A stretch of 64,000 bases of DNA from Cyanobacteria bacterium TGS_CYA1 (GTDB taxonomy: Bacteria > Cyanobacteriota > Vampirovibrionia > Obscuribacterales > Obscuribacteraceae): positions 310,001 through 374,000 of the forward strand of contig JAHCIQ010000003.1 in NCBI GenBank assembly GCA_026129135.1, read 5' to 3'. Shown in pieces: positions 17,390 through 26,579 of this stretch. The translations under genes and the position numbers were made by a program. Positions within the stretch are counted from its first letter, which is position 1; every line of letters begins with the position of its first letter. Below the pieces are notes generated by a model. That model was not told the origin of the DNA. It searched no databases and was given only the letters and a program-made list of their open reading frames with translations.

Positions 17390-18073
17390 TTGAAATCCAA
17401 AAAGGCTCACCAAACCATTCTTACTATGTTTGTACTTTGTGCCTGTTTCTCTCTCAATTCGGCATGCAGCATTGATAACAAGCCAGCTGAAAATAAGGCT
17501 CTAAAAACAGAGACGCGTGTTCTAGACTCTTTTTCTTCTATATTGATAGACGGGAGTTGTATTTTAGATATATCGGTTCAGGAAGCCTGCTCGCTTAGTG
17601 TCACTACCGAGCCCAATGCTTTAGCCAAAATCAAGACCGATGTGAAAGACGGTACTCTGCAAATAGCATTCGATAATGTTCGCGTAGCCTCAGCGCCCAG
17701 AATAACCGTCGGTCTACCTGCCATAGACGGTGTCGATATTTCTGGCGCATGTAATTCCACTATGAACGACGTCAAATCAAAATCGCTCAAAATAAGTATC
17801 GATGGTGCATCCAAACTCCAATGCAGTGGATCGTGTGATGATTTGAGTGCGGATCTATCTGGTGCAAGCGAATTGAACGCAGAAAAGCTCATTTGCAAAC
17901 AGAGCACTTTGAGTATAGATGGTGCGTCGAAGGCCAGGGTTTTTGTAAAAGATAGCTTCAAAGTCGATGCTTCTGGTGCCTCGCGAATAGAGCTTCTAGG
18001 CAATCCGCCTCAAGTGACCAAAAATATAAGTGGGGCAGCAAGTCTTTTACAAGGCGGAGAATCAAGTGACTGA
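17390..18073 (+). CDS. Lipoprotein with DUF2807-like (head GIN) beta-solenoid domain
   Basis: A lipoprotein signal is clear: basic KSKKAHQ, a hydrophobic stretch, then LNSACS with the lipobox Cys at about residue 26. The rest consists of short repeated strands with ISGAC, IDGASKL, LSGASELNA and IDGASKARV motifs about 20-25 residues apart, the pattern of DUF2807 / putative autotransporter adhesin head GIN domains. Such domains are surface beta-solenoids of unknown ligand. The TTG start at 17390 has an ideal GCGAGGAG site 9 bases upstream. The stop overlaps the start of the next gene, suggesting coupling. Confidence 0.8.
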   Translation: MKSKKAHQTILTMFVLCACFSLNSACSIDNKPAENKALKTETRVLDSFSSILIDGSCILDISVQEACSLSVTTEPNALAKIKTDVKDGTLQIAFDNVRVASAPRITVGLPAIDGVDISGACNSTMNDVKSKSLKISIDGASKLQCSGSCDDLSADLSGASELNAEKLICKQSTLSIDGASKARVFVKDSFKVDASGASRIELLGNPPQVTKNISGAASLLQGGESSD

Positions 18074-20183
18074 GCCCAGAGTCAATTACAAATATCTTGG
18101 AGTAATCGCTTATGTGGTGGCAGCAGTAGTGCTTGCCAGTCACTTACAAAGTCTCTGGAATAAATTTGTCTATATGGACAAATTCAATTTGTGGCCGTTA
18201 ATAGCAATTCTAGACTGGCCTAAATTCTGGTTGGAGACATTGACCCAGTGTTTGACCAGCCCGCTCAGCGAGCCGCTTTTCAGAGGCACTCTGGCACTGG
18301 ACGTGCAGGGTGTGCGCATGAAATATCCATCCGTTTATCATTCGATAAACGTAGCGCTCCATTTAGGCAATAGTCTTTTGTGGGGTGGACTCGTTTACAG
18401 AATTGCTCGATATCAGCAGCATACCTGGAAAAAATCCGCCGCATTCAATCCCTATCTTTTGACTGTGGTGGCAGCTTGTTTGTTTGCAAGCCATCCCATT
18501 TCAAGCGAAACGGTGAGTTATATATCTGCCAGATCTACTCTTTTAGTCACTTTCTATTATTTAGCCAGTCTGCATTGTTTCATGCTGGGGTTTTTGACTA
18601 AAGAAATCACACCTGGATTACTTGGTTATGGCTTTGGCTATTTCTTCGTCATTCTTGCCACCTGGTCTTCGGCTCAAGGAATAACTGCACCAGCTGCCTT
18701 TCTTGCCTTGACCATATTGATGAAGCCCCAAAAGGAAACTTACAAAAATTGGTTGGTCACCAGACCATATGAATTTTTTGCTCAGTTGTTTTTGGCTCTT
18801 GTCGTGCCTTTTGTTTTGCTCGTCAGATACGTAGCCCCGATTGGAAATGGTTTTGGGCTAGAGAAGCTTGACCCGCTGTCTTATTTGCTCAGCCAGGGGC
18901 AAATGCTTTCTACGTATTATTTGAGAGTATTTTTCATACCTTATGGATTCACTCTGGATCCGCCGCAATTGCAAATTCCTGCTTTAAATCAAGCTTTGGG
19001 CGTGATTGGCATTTTGATACCATTTGCTCTCCTTTATCTGGCTTACAGAGTTCGCACCACTCTCGTGGTCTCATTCTCACTTGTGCTTCTGGTGATTTCG
19101 CTATTGCCTAACTTCGTCATGGTGCAGCCTGAAATTGTTTCGGATAGACGTTTTTACATAGCATCAGCATGTCTGTCGGCTATTCTGGCTTATTTATTGT
19201 CATTGAAATTTTTTGAAAAACCAAAAGTTTTAATCGCTGTCACAAGTACACTGGTTCTATTGTTTTGTGGACTGACCAATTGGCGGACTTATTACTGGCA
19301 CGATGACAAAAGACTGTGGAGCGAGACCTTAAGGCTGAATCCCCTAAGCAGGCGCAGTCAGGTCATGGATATCTGGGCTCAGGCATTTCAGGGTGATCTC
19401 GATAAGGGTGCGCAACGCGCTGAAGATTTGCTCAAGGAGCAGGGCGAAATCAAGGAAAATAGGGCGATTTTGGATCTGGTACTTGGTACTCAGCGACTGA
19501 AACGAAAAAAATATGAAGATGCGAAAAAATATTTCAGCGAAGGTCTGGCTTTAGCAGACAAGCAAAATCTATCTTCTGAAATCATCTGGGAAATGCAGTC
19601 TGGTCTGGCTGAATCAGCAATTGCTACGAACGATTTTGCTACTGCGCGCAAAAATGCCAGTGAAGCAGTCAAAGTGCAACCAAATAGTTCTAACTTGCAT
19701 TTGATCCTGGGTCGTTGTTATTTAGCCGATTTCAATCCAAATGCTGCCTTTATCGAATTGCAGCAAGCTCACTTGCTCGACCGATTTAACGCCGACGTGC
19801 TTGTGCCGCTTGCAAGAGCTTGTATAGGAATTGGCACCACCAAGATGCAAGACCTGGGTTATAAAATCGCTACTCAAGCAAGACAGGTTTTTGGAACCCA
19901 CGACGAGCTTTTGTTGACTAATGCCTATGCGTCACTTGAAAGTGGACATTTAGAAGAAGCTCTTGGATATCTTGAAACTTATTCGGCAGCGGAAAATAGA
20001 AAGAATTCTGATTATTATTACTTGTTCTATGGTCTGTATAAGCGGTTGAACTGGGAGGACCAGGCTAAAGAAGCGCTAGAGATGGCTTTGCGCATGGATC
20101 CTGATGTTAGAAAGCGTACGAAGCTATTTTTGAATCATCCAATCGTGCCGCTGAAGAAAATGCCTAGCACTTCGGTGAAATGA
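18066..20183 (+). CDS. TMTC-like polytopic membrane protein with C-terminal TPRs
   Basis: The frame opens at 18030, but GTG 18066, preceded by AAGGCGGAG and overlapping the upstream stop, is the better start (705 residues). The N-terminal ~440 residues contain about ten hydrophobic helices. Between helices lies SHPISSETVSYISARSTLL, close to the HPI-E-V-Y-I-R-LL signature of TMTC/DUF1736-type proteins, which are GT-C-fold mannosyltransferase relatives. The C-terminal part (~470-705) is helical with tetratricopeptide-like pairs (NSSNLHLILGRCYLADFNPN, YYYLFYGLYKRLNWEDQAKE). Transfer of a sugar from a lipid donor on the outer face of the membrane is inferred; no catalytic residue was proved. It directly follows the lipoprotein. 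Confidence 0.75.
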   Translation: MTEPRVNYKYLGVIAYVVAAVVLASHLQSLWNKFVYMDKFNLWPLIAILDWPKFWLETLTQCLTSPLSEPLFRGTLALDVQGVRMKYPSVYHSINVALHLGNSLLWGGLVYRIARYQQHTWKKSAAFNPYLLTVVAACLFASHPISSETVSYISARSTLLVTFYYLASLHCFMLGFLTKEITPGLLGYGFGYFFVILATWSSAQGITAPAAFLALTILMKPQKETYKNWLVTRPYEFFAQLFLALVVPFVLLVRYVAPIGNGFGLEKLDPLSYLLSQGQMLSTYYLRVFFIPYGFTLDPPQLQIPALNQALGVIGILIPFALLYLAYRVRTTLVVSFSLVLLVISLLPNFVMVQPEIVSDRRFYIASACLSAILAYLLSLKFFEKPKVLIAVTSTLVLLFCGLTNWRTYYWHDDKRLWSETLRLNPLSRRSQVMDIWAQAFQGDLDKGAQRAEDLLKEQGEIKENRAILDLVLGTQRLKRKKYEDAKKYFSEGLALADKQNLSSEIIWEMQSGLAESAIATNDFATARKNASEAVKVQPNSSNLHLILGRCYLADFNPNAAFIELQQAHLLDRFNADVLVPLARACIGIGTTKMQDLGYKIATQARQVFGTHDELLLTNAYASLESGHLEEALGYLETYSAAENRKNSDYYYLFYGLYKRLNWEDQAKEALEMALRMDPDVRKRTKLFLNHPIVPLKKMPSTSVK

Positions 20184-20195
20184 TTTTTTGAAATA

Positions 20196-20492
20196 CTAGA
20201 CTTCTTTTTCTTTGTTCATTTCTTCAAGAAGTTCGGCCACTGCATTCAATTTTTTGTGCAGTCGGCGTACTTGATATAAAAGAATGACAAGCCCCACAGA
20301 AAGAATAAATGTGCTCACACCAAGCAGGAATGTCGCTTCGGTCAATTTTTCAGTTCTTACAACGTCCTGGGCAGCGATAGCTAAACAGAATGTCAGCGCC
20401 AGAATAGACCAGATAAGACTTGCAACCAGGATTGGCGCTTTTACCGAGCGGATAAAGGTAAGTTTTTCAAAGAAGTCTTTAGGCGGGGTCAT
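20196..20492 (-). CDS. Small two-helix membrane protein, unknown function
   Basis: This 98-residue protein has two hydrophobic helices, about 20-40 ([20 protein letters not shown]) and 53-72 ([20 protein letters not shown]), and a C-terminal amphipathic helix rich in K, L and E ([18 protein letters not shown]) that may form a coiled coil. The start ATG overlaps the stop of the upstream YyaL-like gene by 4 bases (ATGA), so it is the last gene of the minus-strand unit. Its function is unknown. Confidence 0.75.
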   Translation of the reverse strand: MTPPKDFFEKLTFIRSVKAPILVASLIWSILALTFCLAIAAQDVVRTEKLTEATFLLGVSTFILSVGLVILLYQVRRLHKKLNAVAELLEEMNKEKEV

Positions 20493-22582
20493 TTGTTTTT
20501 TGTCTCCTTTTGGCTAGATTTTACCAAGTGACAATGCAATTCGGCCGCGAGATCATCAATATCAGTAATTGGTTCTTGACAGGCGTGATTCTGACAAATA
20601 TACGCGGTCGATTTGCCTCCATACAAATCACGTCCATCAAATAAAGGGCTAGAGTGGTTAGCATCAACCGTCTTCACCAGTTCCACATCGTTTGGAGCGA
20701 AGCGACAAAGTGCTGTTTCTAAGAATTTTTGACGCTCGCTATCATTCAAGTCGAGCACGATGGCAATCTCCTTACCCTCTGAAAGATGCATGTCTAGAGC
20801 GCAGAGCATGTTTGCAAATTGGTCTGGAGCGCGACCAAACAAACTTGCATAAGTGCCAATGGTGGCAAGAGCAATTTCGTCGAAGTTTTCATTTTCAGTC
20901 AATTTGGAAAGTCTAATCAGATTCATGCACAAAACAGAAGTGCCTGAAGGTACAGCACCATCAAAATAGTTTTTGGGGCGCAGAATGAGACTTTCATGAT
21001 TGATAGGAGTGTAGTAGAAGTCTTTTTCCTCGCTTGAGTAAAAATATTCGATTGATTTTTTCGTCAACAAGAGAGCTTTGTCGAACCATAAAGGATTTGC
21101 ATCACACGCGCTTAAATCGAGAAGAGCTTGAATCAGATAGGCGTAGTCGTCTAAATAGCCTGTAAGTCGGGCTTTTCCACGCCCATAGGTCCGAGCCAGA
21201 TTTCCATCCTGTTCCATTTTAGAAAGCAAGAAAGCAGCTGCTTTCTTTGCCCGCGTAAGAAAAACTTGCTCTTTGGTCGCTCTATAACCAGACACAAGCG
21301 CGCTTATCATTAACGCACTCCAGCTGGTCAATATTTTGTCGTCACGACCAGGACGCACTCGCTTCGAGCGTGCTTGAAGCAGTTTCTCAATCAAAGGTTT
21401 TGCTCTTTCTGCCTCTTTCTTTGTGCGAATATTTTGTAAATGCAAAACGTTCGTGTGGTGCTCGAAGTTGCCTTCTTCAGTTGCTCCATAGATTTCGGCG
21501 AACCATTTACCCTCGTCTTCTTCTTTGCCCTTGCCCAGAATCTCTAATATTTCCGCTCTAGTGAAAACATAGAATTTGCCTTCCTCGCCTTCGCTATCGG
21601 CATCGAGACTGGAATAGAAAACACCGTCGTCGCTGGTCAATTCGTTATGCACGAAATTGAGAATGGCGCATCCGATTTCTTTATAGAACTCTTTATTGGT
21701 TGAAAGATAAGCGTTGAAATAGACCGGTGCAAGCAAGGCATTGTCGTAGAGCATTTTTTCGAAGTGCGGAACCAGCCAGCGTCTGTCTGTAGAATAACGT
21801 GCAAAACCACCGCTCAAATGATCCCAAATTCCGCCCAATGCCATTTTGTCGAGTGTTGTTTCAAGCACTTGTTCGGCTTGTTTTTGCTCGTCACCTTGTG
21901 TCATTTCTTTTATGCGCAACAACAATTGTAAAGTCGATGGATGAGGAAATTTAGGTGCACCGCCAAATCCGCCCCACTTAGGATCGAAATTAGTGCTAAT
22001 TTTTTGCAAGACCTGGCTGAAAATAGTTTTGTTGAAAGACCTGTTTTCGTTCTCGCTTTGATTAGTGATCGAATTGAGCTTAGCTATATGTTCGGTAATT
22101 TCAGCGGCGCTCTCGAGAATGTCGGCTCTGCTTTCTTGCCACGCTTGTGCAACTCCAAGCATCACCCTTTTGAAAGATGGCATTCCATGCTTGTTTTCAG
22201 GCGGGAAATAAGTACCTGCAAAAAATGGTTTTAAATCTGGAGTCAAAAAGACAGTCATAGGCCAGCCGCCATGTCCGGTCATGACCTGGACTGCGCGCAT
22301 ATAAATTTCATCGAGATCCTGGCGTTCTTCCCTGTCTACTTTTATGTTGATGAAAAGTTTGTTCATCAAAGCTGCTGTATCTTCGTCTTCGAAAGATTCA
22401 TGTTCCATCACGTGACACCAGTGACAGGCTGAATATCCGATGGACAAAAGTATCGGCTTATCCTCCTTGCGCGAAGCATCGAGCGCTTCCTGGCTCCAGG
22501 GATACCAGTCGACTGGATTGTATGCGTGCTGCAATAAGTAAGTGCTTGTTTCGTCGGCGAGTCTATTTGCTTTCTTACTCAT
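20489..22582 (-). CDS. YyaL/DUF255 family protein: thioredoxin fold plus six-hairpin-like domain
   Basis: The N-terminal ~165 residues form the DUF255 thioredoxin-like domain: [20 protein letters not shown], then the redox-type [16 protein letters not shown] with C53 and C56, and [20 protein letters not shown]. The remaining ~530 residues resemble the (alpha/alpha)6 barrel of the family ([18 protein letters not shown] motif seen as [31 protein letters not shown]). Length 697 is typical of the YyaL/SPATA20 family, whose reaction is unknown. It is cytoplasmic, with no signal. It overlaps the glycosyltransferase upstream by 8 bases and shares a transcription unit with trxB, suggesting a thiol-redox link. 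Confidence 0.9.
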   Translation of the reverse strand: MSKKANRLADETSTYLLQHAYNPVDWYPWSQEALDASRKEDKPILLSIGYSACHWCHVMEHESFEDEDTAALMNKLFINIKVDREERQDLDEIYMRAVQVMTGHGGWPMTVFLTPDLKPFFAGTYFPPENKHGMPSFKRVMLGVAQAWQESRADILESAAEITEHIAKLNSITNQSENENRSFNKTIFSQVLQKISTNFDPKWGGFGGAPKFPHPSTLQLLLRIKEMTQGDEQKQAEQVLETTLDKMALGGIWDHLSGGFARYSTDRRWLVPHFEKMLYDNALLAPVYFNAYLSTNKEFYKEIGCAILNFVHNELTSDDGVFYSSLDADSEGEEGKFYVFTRAEILEILGKGKEEDEGKWFAEIYGATEEGNFEHHTNVLHLQNIRTKKEAERAKPLIEKLLQARSKRVRPGRDDKILTSWSALMISALVSGYRATKEQVFLTRAKKAAAFLLSKMEQDGNLARTYGRGKARLTGYLDDYAYLIQALLDLSACDANPLWFDKALLLTKKSIEYFYSSEEKDFYYTPINHESLILRPKNYFDGAVPSGTSVLCMNLIRLSKLTENENFDEIALATIGTYASLFGRAPDQFANMLCALDMHLSEGKEIAIVLDLNDSERQKFLETALCRFAPNDVELVKTVDANHSSPLFDGRDLYGGKSTAYICQNHACQEPITDIDDLAAELHCHLVKSSQKETKNK

Positions 22583-23801
22583 TCAAACCTCTGGCAAATT
22601 CACTTATATTGGCTTGAGACACCACTTGTGTTTTGCGTGGTGTCGAAAGAGCCTTTTCGTATGCTGCAAGCGTCGCTTCTAAAGTGTTGTGCCAGTTTAT
22701 GTTCTGGACAGACAGGCGAGCGTTGTTTGAAAGCTCCACTCTAAGTTGGTCATCTAGCATCAATGTGCGCATCAAAGATGCCAGTTCGCCTGGGTCTAGA
22801 TGATCTTCCAGAATCAATGAATCATAGTTGTGTTTGAGCACTTCTGACACGCCGCAGGCTCGACTGACTATTGGCACAAGTCCCAGCTGCATTGCTTGCA
22901 CTGGTACCATTCCAAATGGTTCTACTCTTGATGGTAACACCAGCACCTTTGCTCTTGCATAAATACGTTCGATATCATGAACGAATCCGAGAAATTCGAC
23001 ATGATCCTCGATGCCTAGCCATTTTGCTCTGATTTTGAGTTCGAGTCTGTCACGTACTCCGGTGACGAGCAACTTGAATTTTTGACCTTGCTTTTTTAGT
23101 ATCTGGCAGGCTCTAAATAAAATGTCCAGACCTTTTTTGCGAAATCCTCTGCCGGAAAAAACAAAAGTAAATTCGTTTTCTTCCACTCGTGTAACAGTCG
23201 AATAATCGGTATTGGTAGATGCGCCTGGACAGGCAATTACAAAGGGATCTTCGTCGCTTGCACCGAAGACCTGATAATAATCTTCTTTCATTACTTGCGA
23301 AACGAAAATGCGACAAAGTGCATTGTCCATCAGATATTTGTCAAAAGTATTGCGAGCTTTATATCTCTTTGCCAGTGCGATTTTCGATTCGTTCAAAAGC
23401 TTCTCCCATGTTTCGCCCACGCTGGATAAGCGTTTGACCGAATGGTTGTGGAACGTCACTACATCGGGCTCTGGACATGGTAAGTGCTGGCTGTGAATGA
23501 GGTCGAATTCGCCTTTGTGTCTTTGCAATAGAATTTTGCTGTTGCGAAAAGCATAGCGAAAACGCTCGTCGCGAGCCAGACCATCGGTGCCTGGTTTTTC
23601 CATTTCACCATAAGTGAGTATTTGCAAATTATGATGTTTGTAGTCTGATTTATTTTCTTCGCAAACGACGGTGACTTTTAGATTGCTTGCTAAAAGCCCC
23701 TCTACAAGCTTGTGCGTATAAAGTTCGAGACCACCATGGGGGCTGAATTGTCGCACCACCATAGCAATGTGTTTTCCAACCAGAAGAGGTGATACCGGCA
23801 T
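22575..23801 (-). CDS. Glycosyltransferase family 4 (GT-B fold)
   Basis: This 408-residue protein has the two-domain GT4 layout. The N-terminal Rossmann domain has [20 protein letters not shown], and the C-terminal one has [20 protein letters not shown] and [20 protein letters not shown]. It probably transfers a sugar from a nucleotide sugar to an envelope glycan or lipid. In the usual EX7E motif the second acid is Gln (E-PFGMVPV-Q), which occurs in some GT4 members but is worth noting. No membrane segment is present. It sits between the heme-oxygenase-like gene and the YyaL-like gene, overlapping the latter. Confidence 0.88.
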   Translation of the reverse strand: MPVSPLLVGKHIAMVVRQFSPHGGLELYTHKLVEGLLASNLKVTVVCEENKSDYKHHNLQILTYGEMEKPGTDGLARDERFRYAFRNSKILLQRHKGEFDLIHSQHLPCPEPDVVTFHNHSVKRLSSVGETWEKLLNESKIALAKRYKARNTFDKYLMDNALCRIFVSQVMKEDYYQVFGASDEDPFVIACPGASTNTDYSTVTRVEENEFTFVFSGRGFRKKGLDILFRACQILKKQGQKFKLLVTGVRDRLELKIRAKWLGIEDHVEFLGFVHDIERIYARAKVLVLPSRVEPFGMVPVQAMQLGLVPIVSRACGVSEVLKHNYDSLILEDHLDPGELASLMRTLMLDDQLRVELSNNARLSVQNINWHNTLEATLAAYEKALSTPRKTQVVSQANISEFARGLNE

Positions 23802-23810
23802 AATTAAGTC

Positions 23811-24500
23811 CTAAAAACTGGTGCTTTCCATTAACCCGTTGTACAAATGGCAGTTCGCGTCGAGCACGCCTTTGAAGCCATACTCAACAGCTTTTTTGTG
23901 ATCGTTTTTGCAAAGAAAATATTCAGCCAGACAAAGCGCTTCGTCGCAATGTTCGGCTTCGACCGTGACATGGTCGAACCAGATATGATTTTCTAAATTG
24001 AAGGCATGAAACGATTGATGCAGAGAGCTGAATTCGTCAATCGCCATTATTTCTGTAGCCGAGATTGCGCCTGCAATAACTGCTGGCAAATAGAAGTCTC
24101 TTGTGCCGCGGTCGGATTGAGGATCATAGTAATCTACCACTGTGCGCATGTACTGACGCACACCGTCACTGACTCTTTGTGCTTTGAAGCCAGGCTCTAT
24201 ACGCTTGAGTTTTTGCATGAGGTCTTGCAACTGTCCCTGGTGGCAGCCGTCATAGTTTCCATTTCCATATTCGTTTCGAACATTTTCCAGAATAAATCCC
24301 ACTGCAGGCTCAGGCATTTTGCCTGCCGCATTCAAAAGCAAGCGCCGCAGCAATGAAGCGTGCGCATCATAATTGAACAAAACATTGATTGCCTGTCTTG
24401 CGTTTAGAGTGGGATTTTGCAGAAATGGATGGCTCGACGCTTCGTGCTCTTTTGCTAGATCACGCAAATAACTTGCTTTAGTTATTTTGAGGTCGAACAC
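23811..24500 (-). CDS. Heme-oxygenase-like fold protein (iron-containing redox enzyme type)
   Basis: The 229 residues are almost all helical. RNEYGNGNYDGCHQGQL, with E77 and H87, recalls the E-x-GDG-H motif of the haem-oxygenase-like diiron (HDO/PF14518-type) proteins. A second candidate metal-binding run is ENHIWFDHVTVEAEH (about 170-184), with acidic residues and several His. The family includes diiron oxidases and oxygenases and the related PqqC/TenA folds. The substrate is unknown. It is 6 bases downstream of trxB and 9 bases upstream of the GT4 gene, so it is in the same operon. Confidence 0.65.
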   Translation of the reverse strand: MFDLKITKASYLRDLAKEHEASSHPFLQNPTLNARQAINVLFNYDAHASLLRRLLLNAAGKMPEPAVGFILENVRNEYGNGNYDGCHQGQLQDLMQKLKRIEPGFKAQRVSDGVRQYMRTVVDYYDPQSDRGTRDFYLPAVIAGAISATEIMAIDEFSSLHQSFHAFNLENHIWFDHVTVEAEHCDEALCLAEYFLCKNDHKKAVEYGFKGVLDANCHLYNGLMESTSF

Positions 24501-24506
24501 TGAGAT

Positions 24507-25505
24507 TTAGGTCGAAACCGCAGCTGCTGTAGAGACTTCATGCTTTTTTGCAGCTTGCTCGCTTTGACCTCCCTCCGCATCTTCTTCGTTTTCGAGTAGC
24601 CATTGTGCTTCAAGAGCCGCACGGCATCCGGTTCCAGCAGCGGTGACGGCCTGGCGATAGACACTGTCCATTACGTCGCCGGCAGCAAAAACACCACGAA
24701 TTTTGGTCTTTACGCCTTCTGTAAGCAGATAGCCGGAAGGATCGAGATCCAGTTGCTCGGTGAATAATTCTGTATTTGGCTGGTGACCGATGGCGATGAA
24801 GATTCCATCTGCATCAAGCTGTTGCACTTCATTTGTTTTGATATTTCTTACTTTGATCCACTTCACTTGATGCTCAGCTGGATCGCCTATTTCTTCTACC
24901 ACACTGTCTAAAATGTAATTGATTTTTTCGTTGCGTTTTGCTCTGTCCACCATGATGCGTGAGGCTCTAAAAGAGTCGCGTCTGTGGATGAGAGTGACAG
25001 AGGTAGCAAAACGGGTGAGGAAGATAGCTTCTTCGATTGCCGTGTCTCCACCGCCAACCACGAAAACTTTTTTGTCGCGGAAGAAGAAACCATCGCAAGT
25101 AGCGCAAGCCGACACGCCATGTCCCATCAATTTGGATTCATTTTCGAGTCCAAGCAATTTAGCTGTAGCGCCTGTGCAAATAATCAAAACGTCTGTGTGA
25201 ATTTCTTGTTCGCTTGTTTTGATTACAAAAGGTCGTTTGGACAAATCGACAGATTCGGCATTGTCGTAGATGAACTCGGTGCCGAAACGCTCTGCTTGTT
25301 TGTGCATGCGTGTCATCAAGTCTGGACCCAGAATACCGTCTTCGAACCCCGGGAAATTTTCCACGTCGGTCGTGATGGTCAACTGTCCACCAGCTTGCAT
25401 GCCTTCAATCACAAGCGGATCGAGATTGGCTCTAGCAGCGTAGATTGCAGCAGTAAGTCCGGCGGCTCCGGAACCTAGAATTGTCAGTTTCTTTTTTTTC
25501 GGCAT
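24507..25505 (-). CDS. trxB: Thioredoxin reductase
   Basis: This NADPH-dependent flavoenzyme reduces thioredoxin. The FAD site is LTILGSGAAGLTAAIYAAR, the redox centre is SACATCDGFF with C134 and C137, and the NADPH site is VFVVGGGDTAIEEAIFL. The FAD-tail motif GVFAAGDVMDSVYRQAVTAA is intact. The frame is open further upstream to 25577, but ATG 25505 gives the family N-terminus. The 332-residue form has a ~25-residue acidic, Ala-rich tail after the core. It likely supplies reducing power to thioredoxin-fold proteins; a YyaL-like one is encoded two genes downstream. Confidence 0.96.
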   Translation of the reverse strand: MPKKKKLTILGSGAAGLTAAIYAARANLDPLVIEGMQAGGQLTITTDVENFPGFEDGILGPDLMTRMHKQAERFGTEFIYDNAESVDLSKRPFVIKTSEQEIHTDVLIICTGATAKLLGLENESKLMGHGVSACATCDGFFFRDKKVFVVGGGDTAIEEAIFLTRFATSVTLIHRRDSFRASRIMVDRAKRNEKINYILDSVVEEIGDPAEHQVKWIKVRNIKTNEVQQLDADGIFIAIGHQPNTELFTEQLDLDPSGYLLTEGVKTKIRGVFAAGDVMDSVYRQAVTAAGTGCRAALEAQWLLENEEDAEGGQSEQAAKKHEVSTAAAVST

Positions 25506-25629
25506 CAGACTATCCCTTGTCATCATCGGATAGAAAGAGGTTTGTGCGCCACATGGCAACCTCTTCGGCAATTTCAACCTTTATTGTATGCCGCCAGAAG
25601 TCTAAAAACAGCAAATTTAGGATAACTTA

Positions 25630-26559
25630 TTAAGCGCGGTTAGAAGCTGTGTTCTGCATGCCAGGAAGTCCAGGGCGGAATCCGTAAGGTAGAGACCTTT
25701 TCAGCTGATCGAACTTAGAGCGCATTTCGTCTCTTTTTTTAAGCGTTATTGAAATTTGTTTTTTAATCAAATGTGGTTCCAGACCCAGTTTCTTTGTTTC
25801 AAGGAAACTGGCGAGATGATCGAGATCGTTCACTTTTCCAAGATACTGCTGGGCTTTGACCAGTACCGGGTGGGTGGTGTCGAAAAACTCGACCAGTAAA
25901 TAGCGCCATGCTTTGACGCTCAAGCGCACATCGTGCAACTCCTCGATTGTATGAGCACGTGCGACTAAATCGGCAGTGCGTCTTTCATGCTCGGCAAGCA
26001 CGATATTGAAATGTTCTTCTGTTTCGACCATTTTGCGTGCTTTTCTCATTTTGTTCTTGGATTTTCCGGATTTGGCGCTCGATTTGCCCCCTACAACCCG
26101 TAAAAACCTTGAACGTGCTTTGAATTTGATATCAAGTATTTGTTCGCGCTCGGTCAAATAACGGCGCAATCTCTTGAAAAGCTTACTGAGATCGATTTTG
26201 GATAACTGTCTGACTAATTTTTCGCGGACATTGTCGCGCTTTCTTCTAAATGCATTTACCACGTCGTCGCACAGCCCTATTTTTTTTGACAGGCTGCACA
26301 TTACGTCGTATTCTCGTATTTTGCCTAGAATTTTGTAGGCCAATCGAATGTCTCGACCCAAGCCTTTTTTGTATTTTTCAGTTTCCCAGCCATCGCGACG
26401 AAGGACGCCCCAAATCGAATACCAGCGTCTGAACATAACCCGCATATCGTGCACTGACTCTTTGCCTTCTTCTTGCTTAAGAAACACAAGCACGCCTTCT
26501 AGCTCGCTTACTGCTTCTTGAGCAATCTGATATTCCATACTGAGCCAGTCTTGCGCCAT
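25630..26559 (-). CDS. CHAD domain protein
   Basis: CHAD domains are helical bundles that bind inorganic polyphosphate through conserved His and basic residues. Two diagnostic repeats are visible, VHDMRVMFRRW near residue 36 and LHDVRLSVKAWRY near residue 215, each HD-x-R followed by basic positions. The protein is strongly basic. The frame opens at 26574, but ATG 26559 has AAAGGAATATCG directly upstream and gives MAQDWLSMEYQ; I use this start (309 residues). There is no CYTH partner domain. It lies between a glycosyltransferase gene and trxB in one minus-strand unit. Confidence 0.87.
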   Translation of the reverse strand: MAQDWLSMEYQIAQEAVSELEGVLVFLKQEEGKESVHDMRVMFRRWYSIWGVLRRDGWETEKYKKGLGRDIRLAYKILGKIREYDVMCSLSKKIGLCDDVVNAFRRKRDNVREKLVRQLSKIDLSKLFKRLRRYLTEREQILDIKFKARSRFLRVVGGKSSAKSGKSKNKMRKARKMVETEEHFNIVLAEHERRTADLVARAHTIEELHDVRLSVKAWRYLLVEFFDTTHPVLVKAQQYLGKVNDLDHLASFLETKKLGLEPHLIKKQISITLKKRDEMRSKFDQLKRSLPYGFRPGLPGMQNTASNRA

Positions 26560-26579
26560 CGATATTCCTTTCATTTATG

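Noticed and set aside
24984..25478. Plus-strand open frame of 164 codons within trxB
   Set aside because: The opposite strand encodes a canonical thioredoxin reductase with intact motifs, so this is a shadow.
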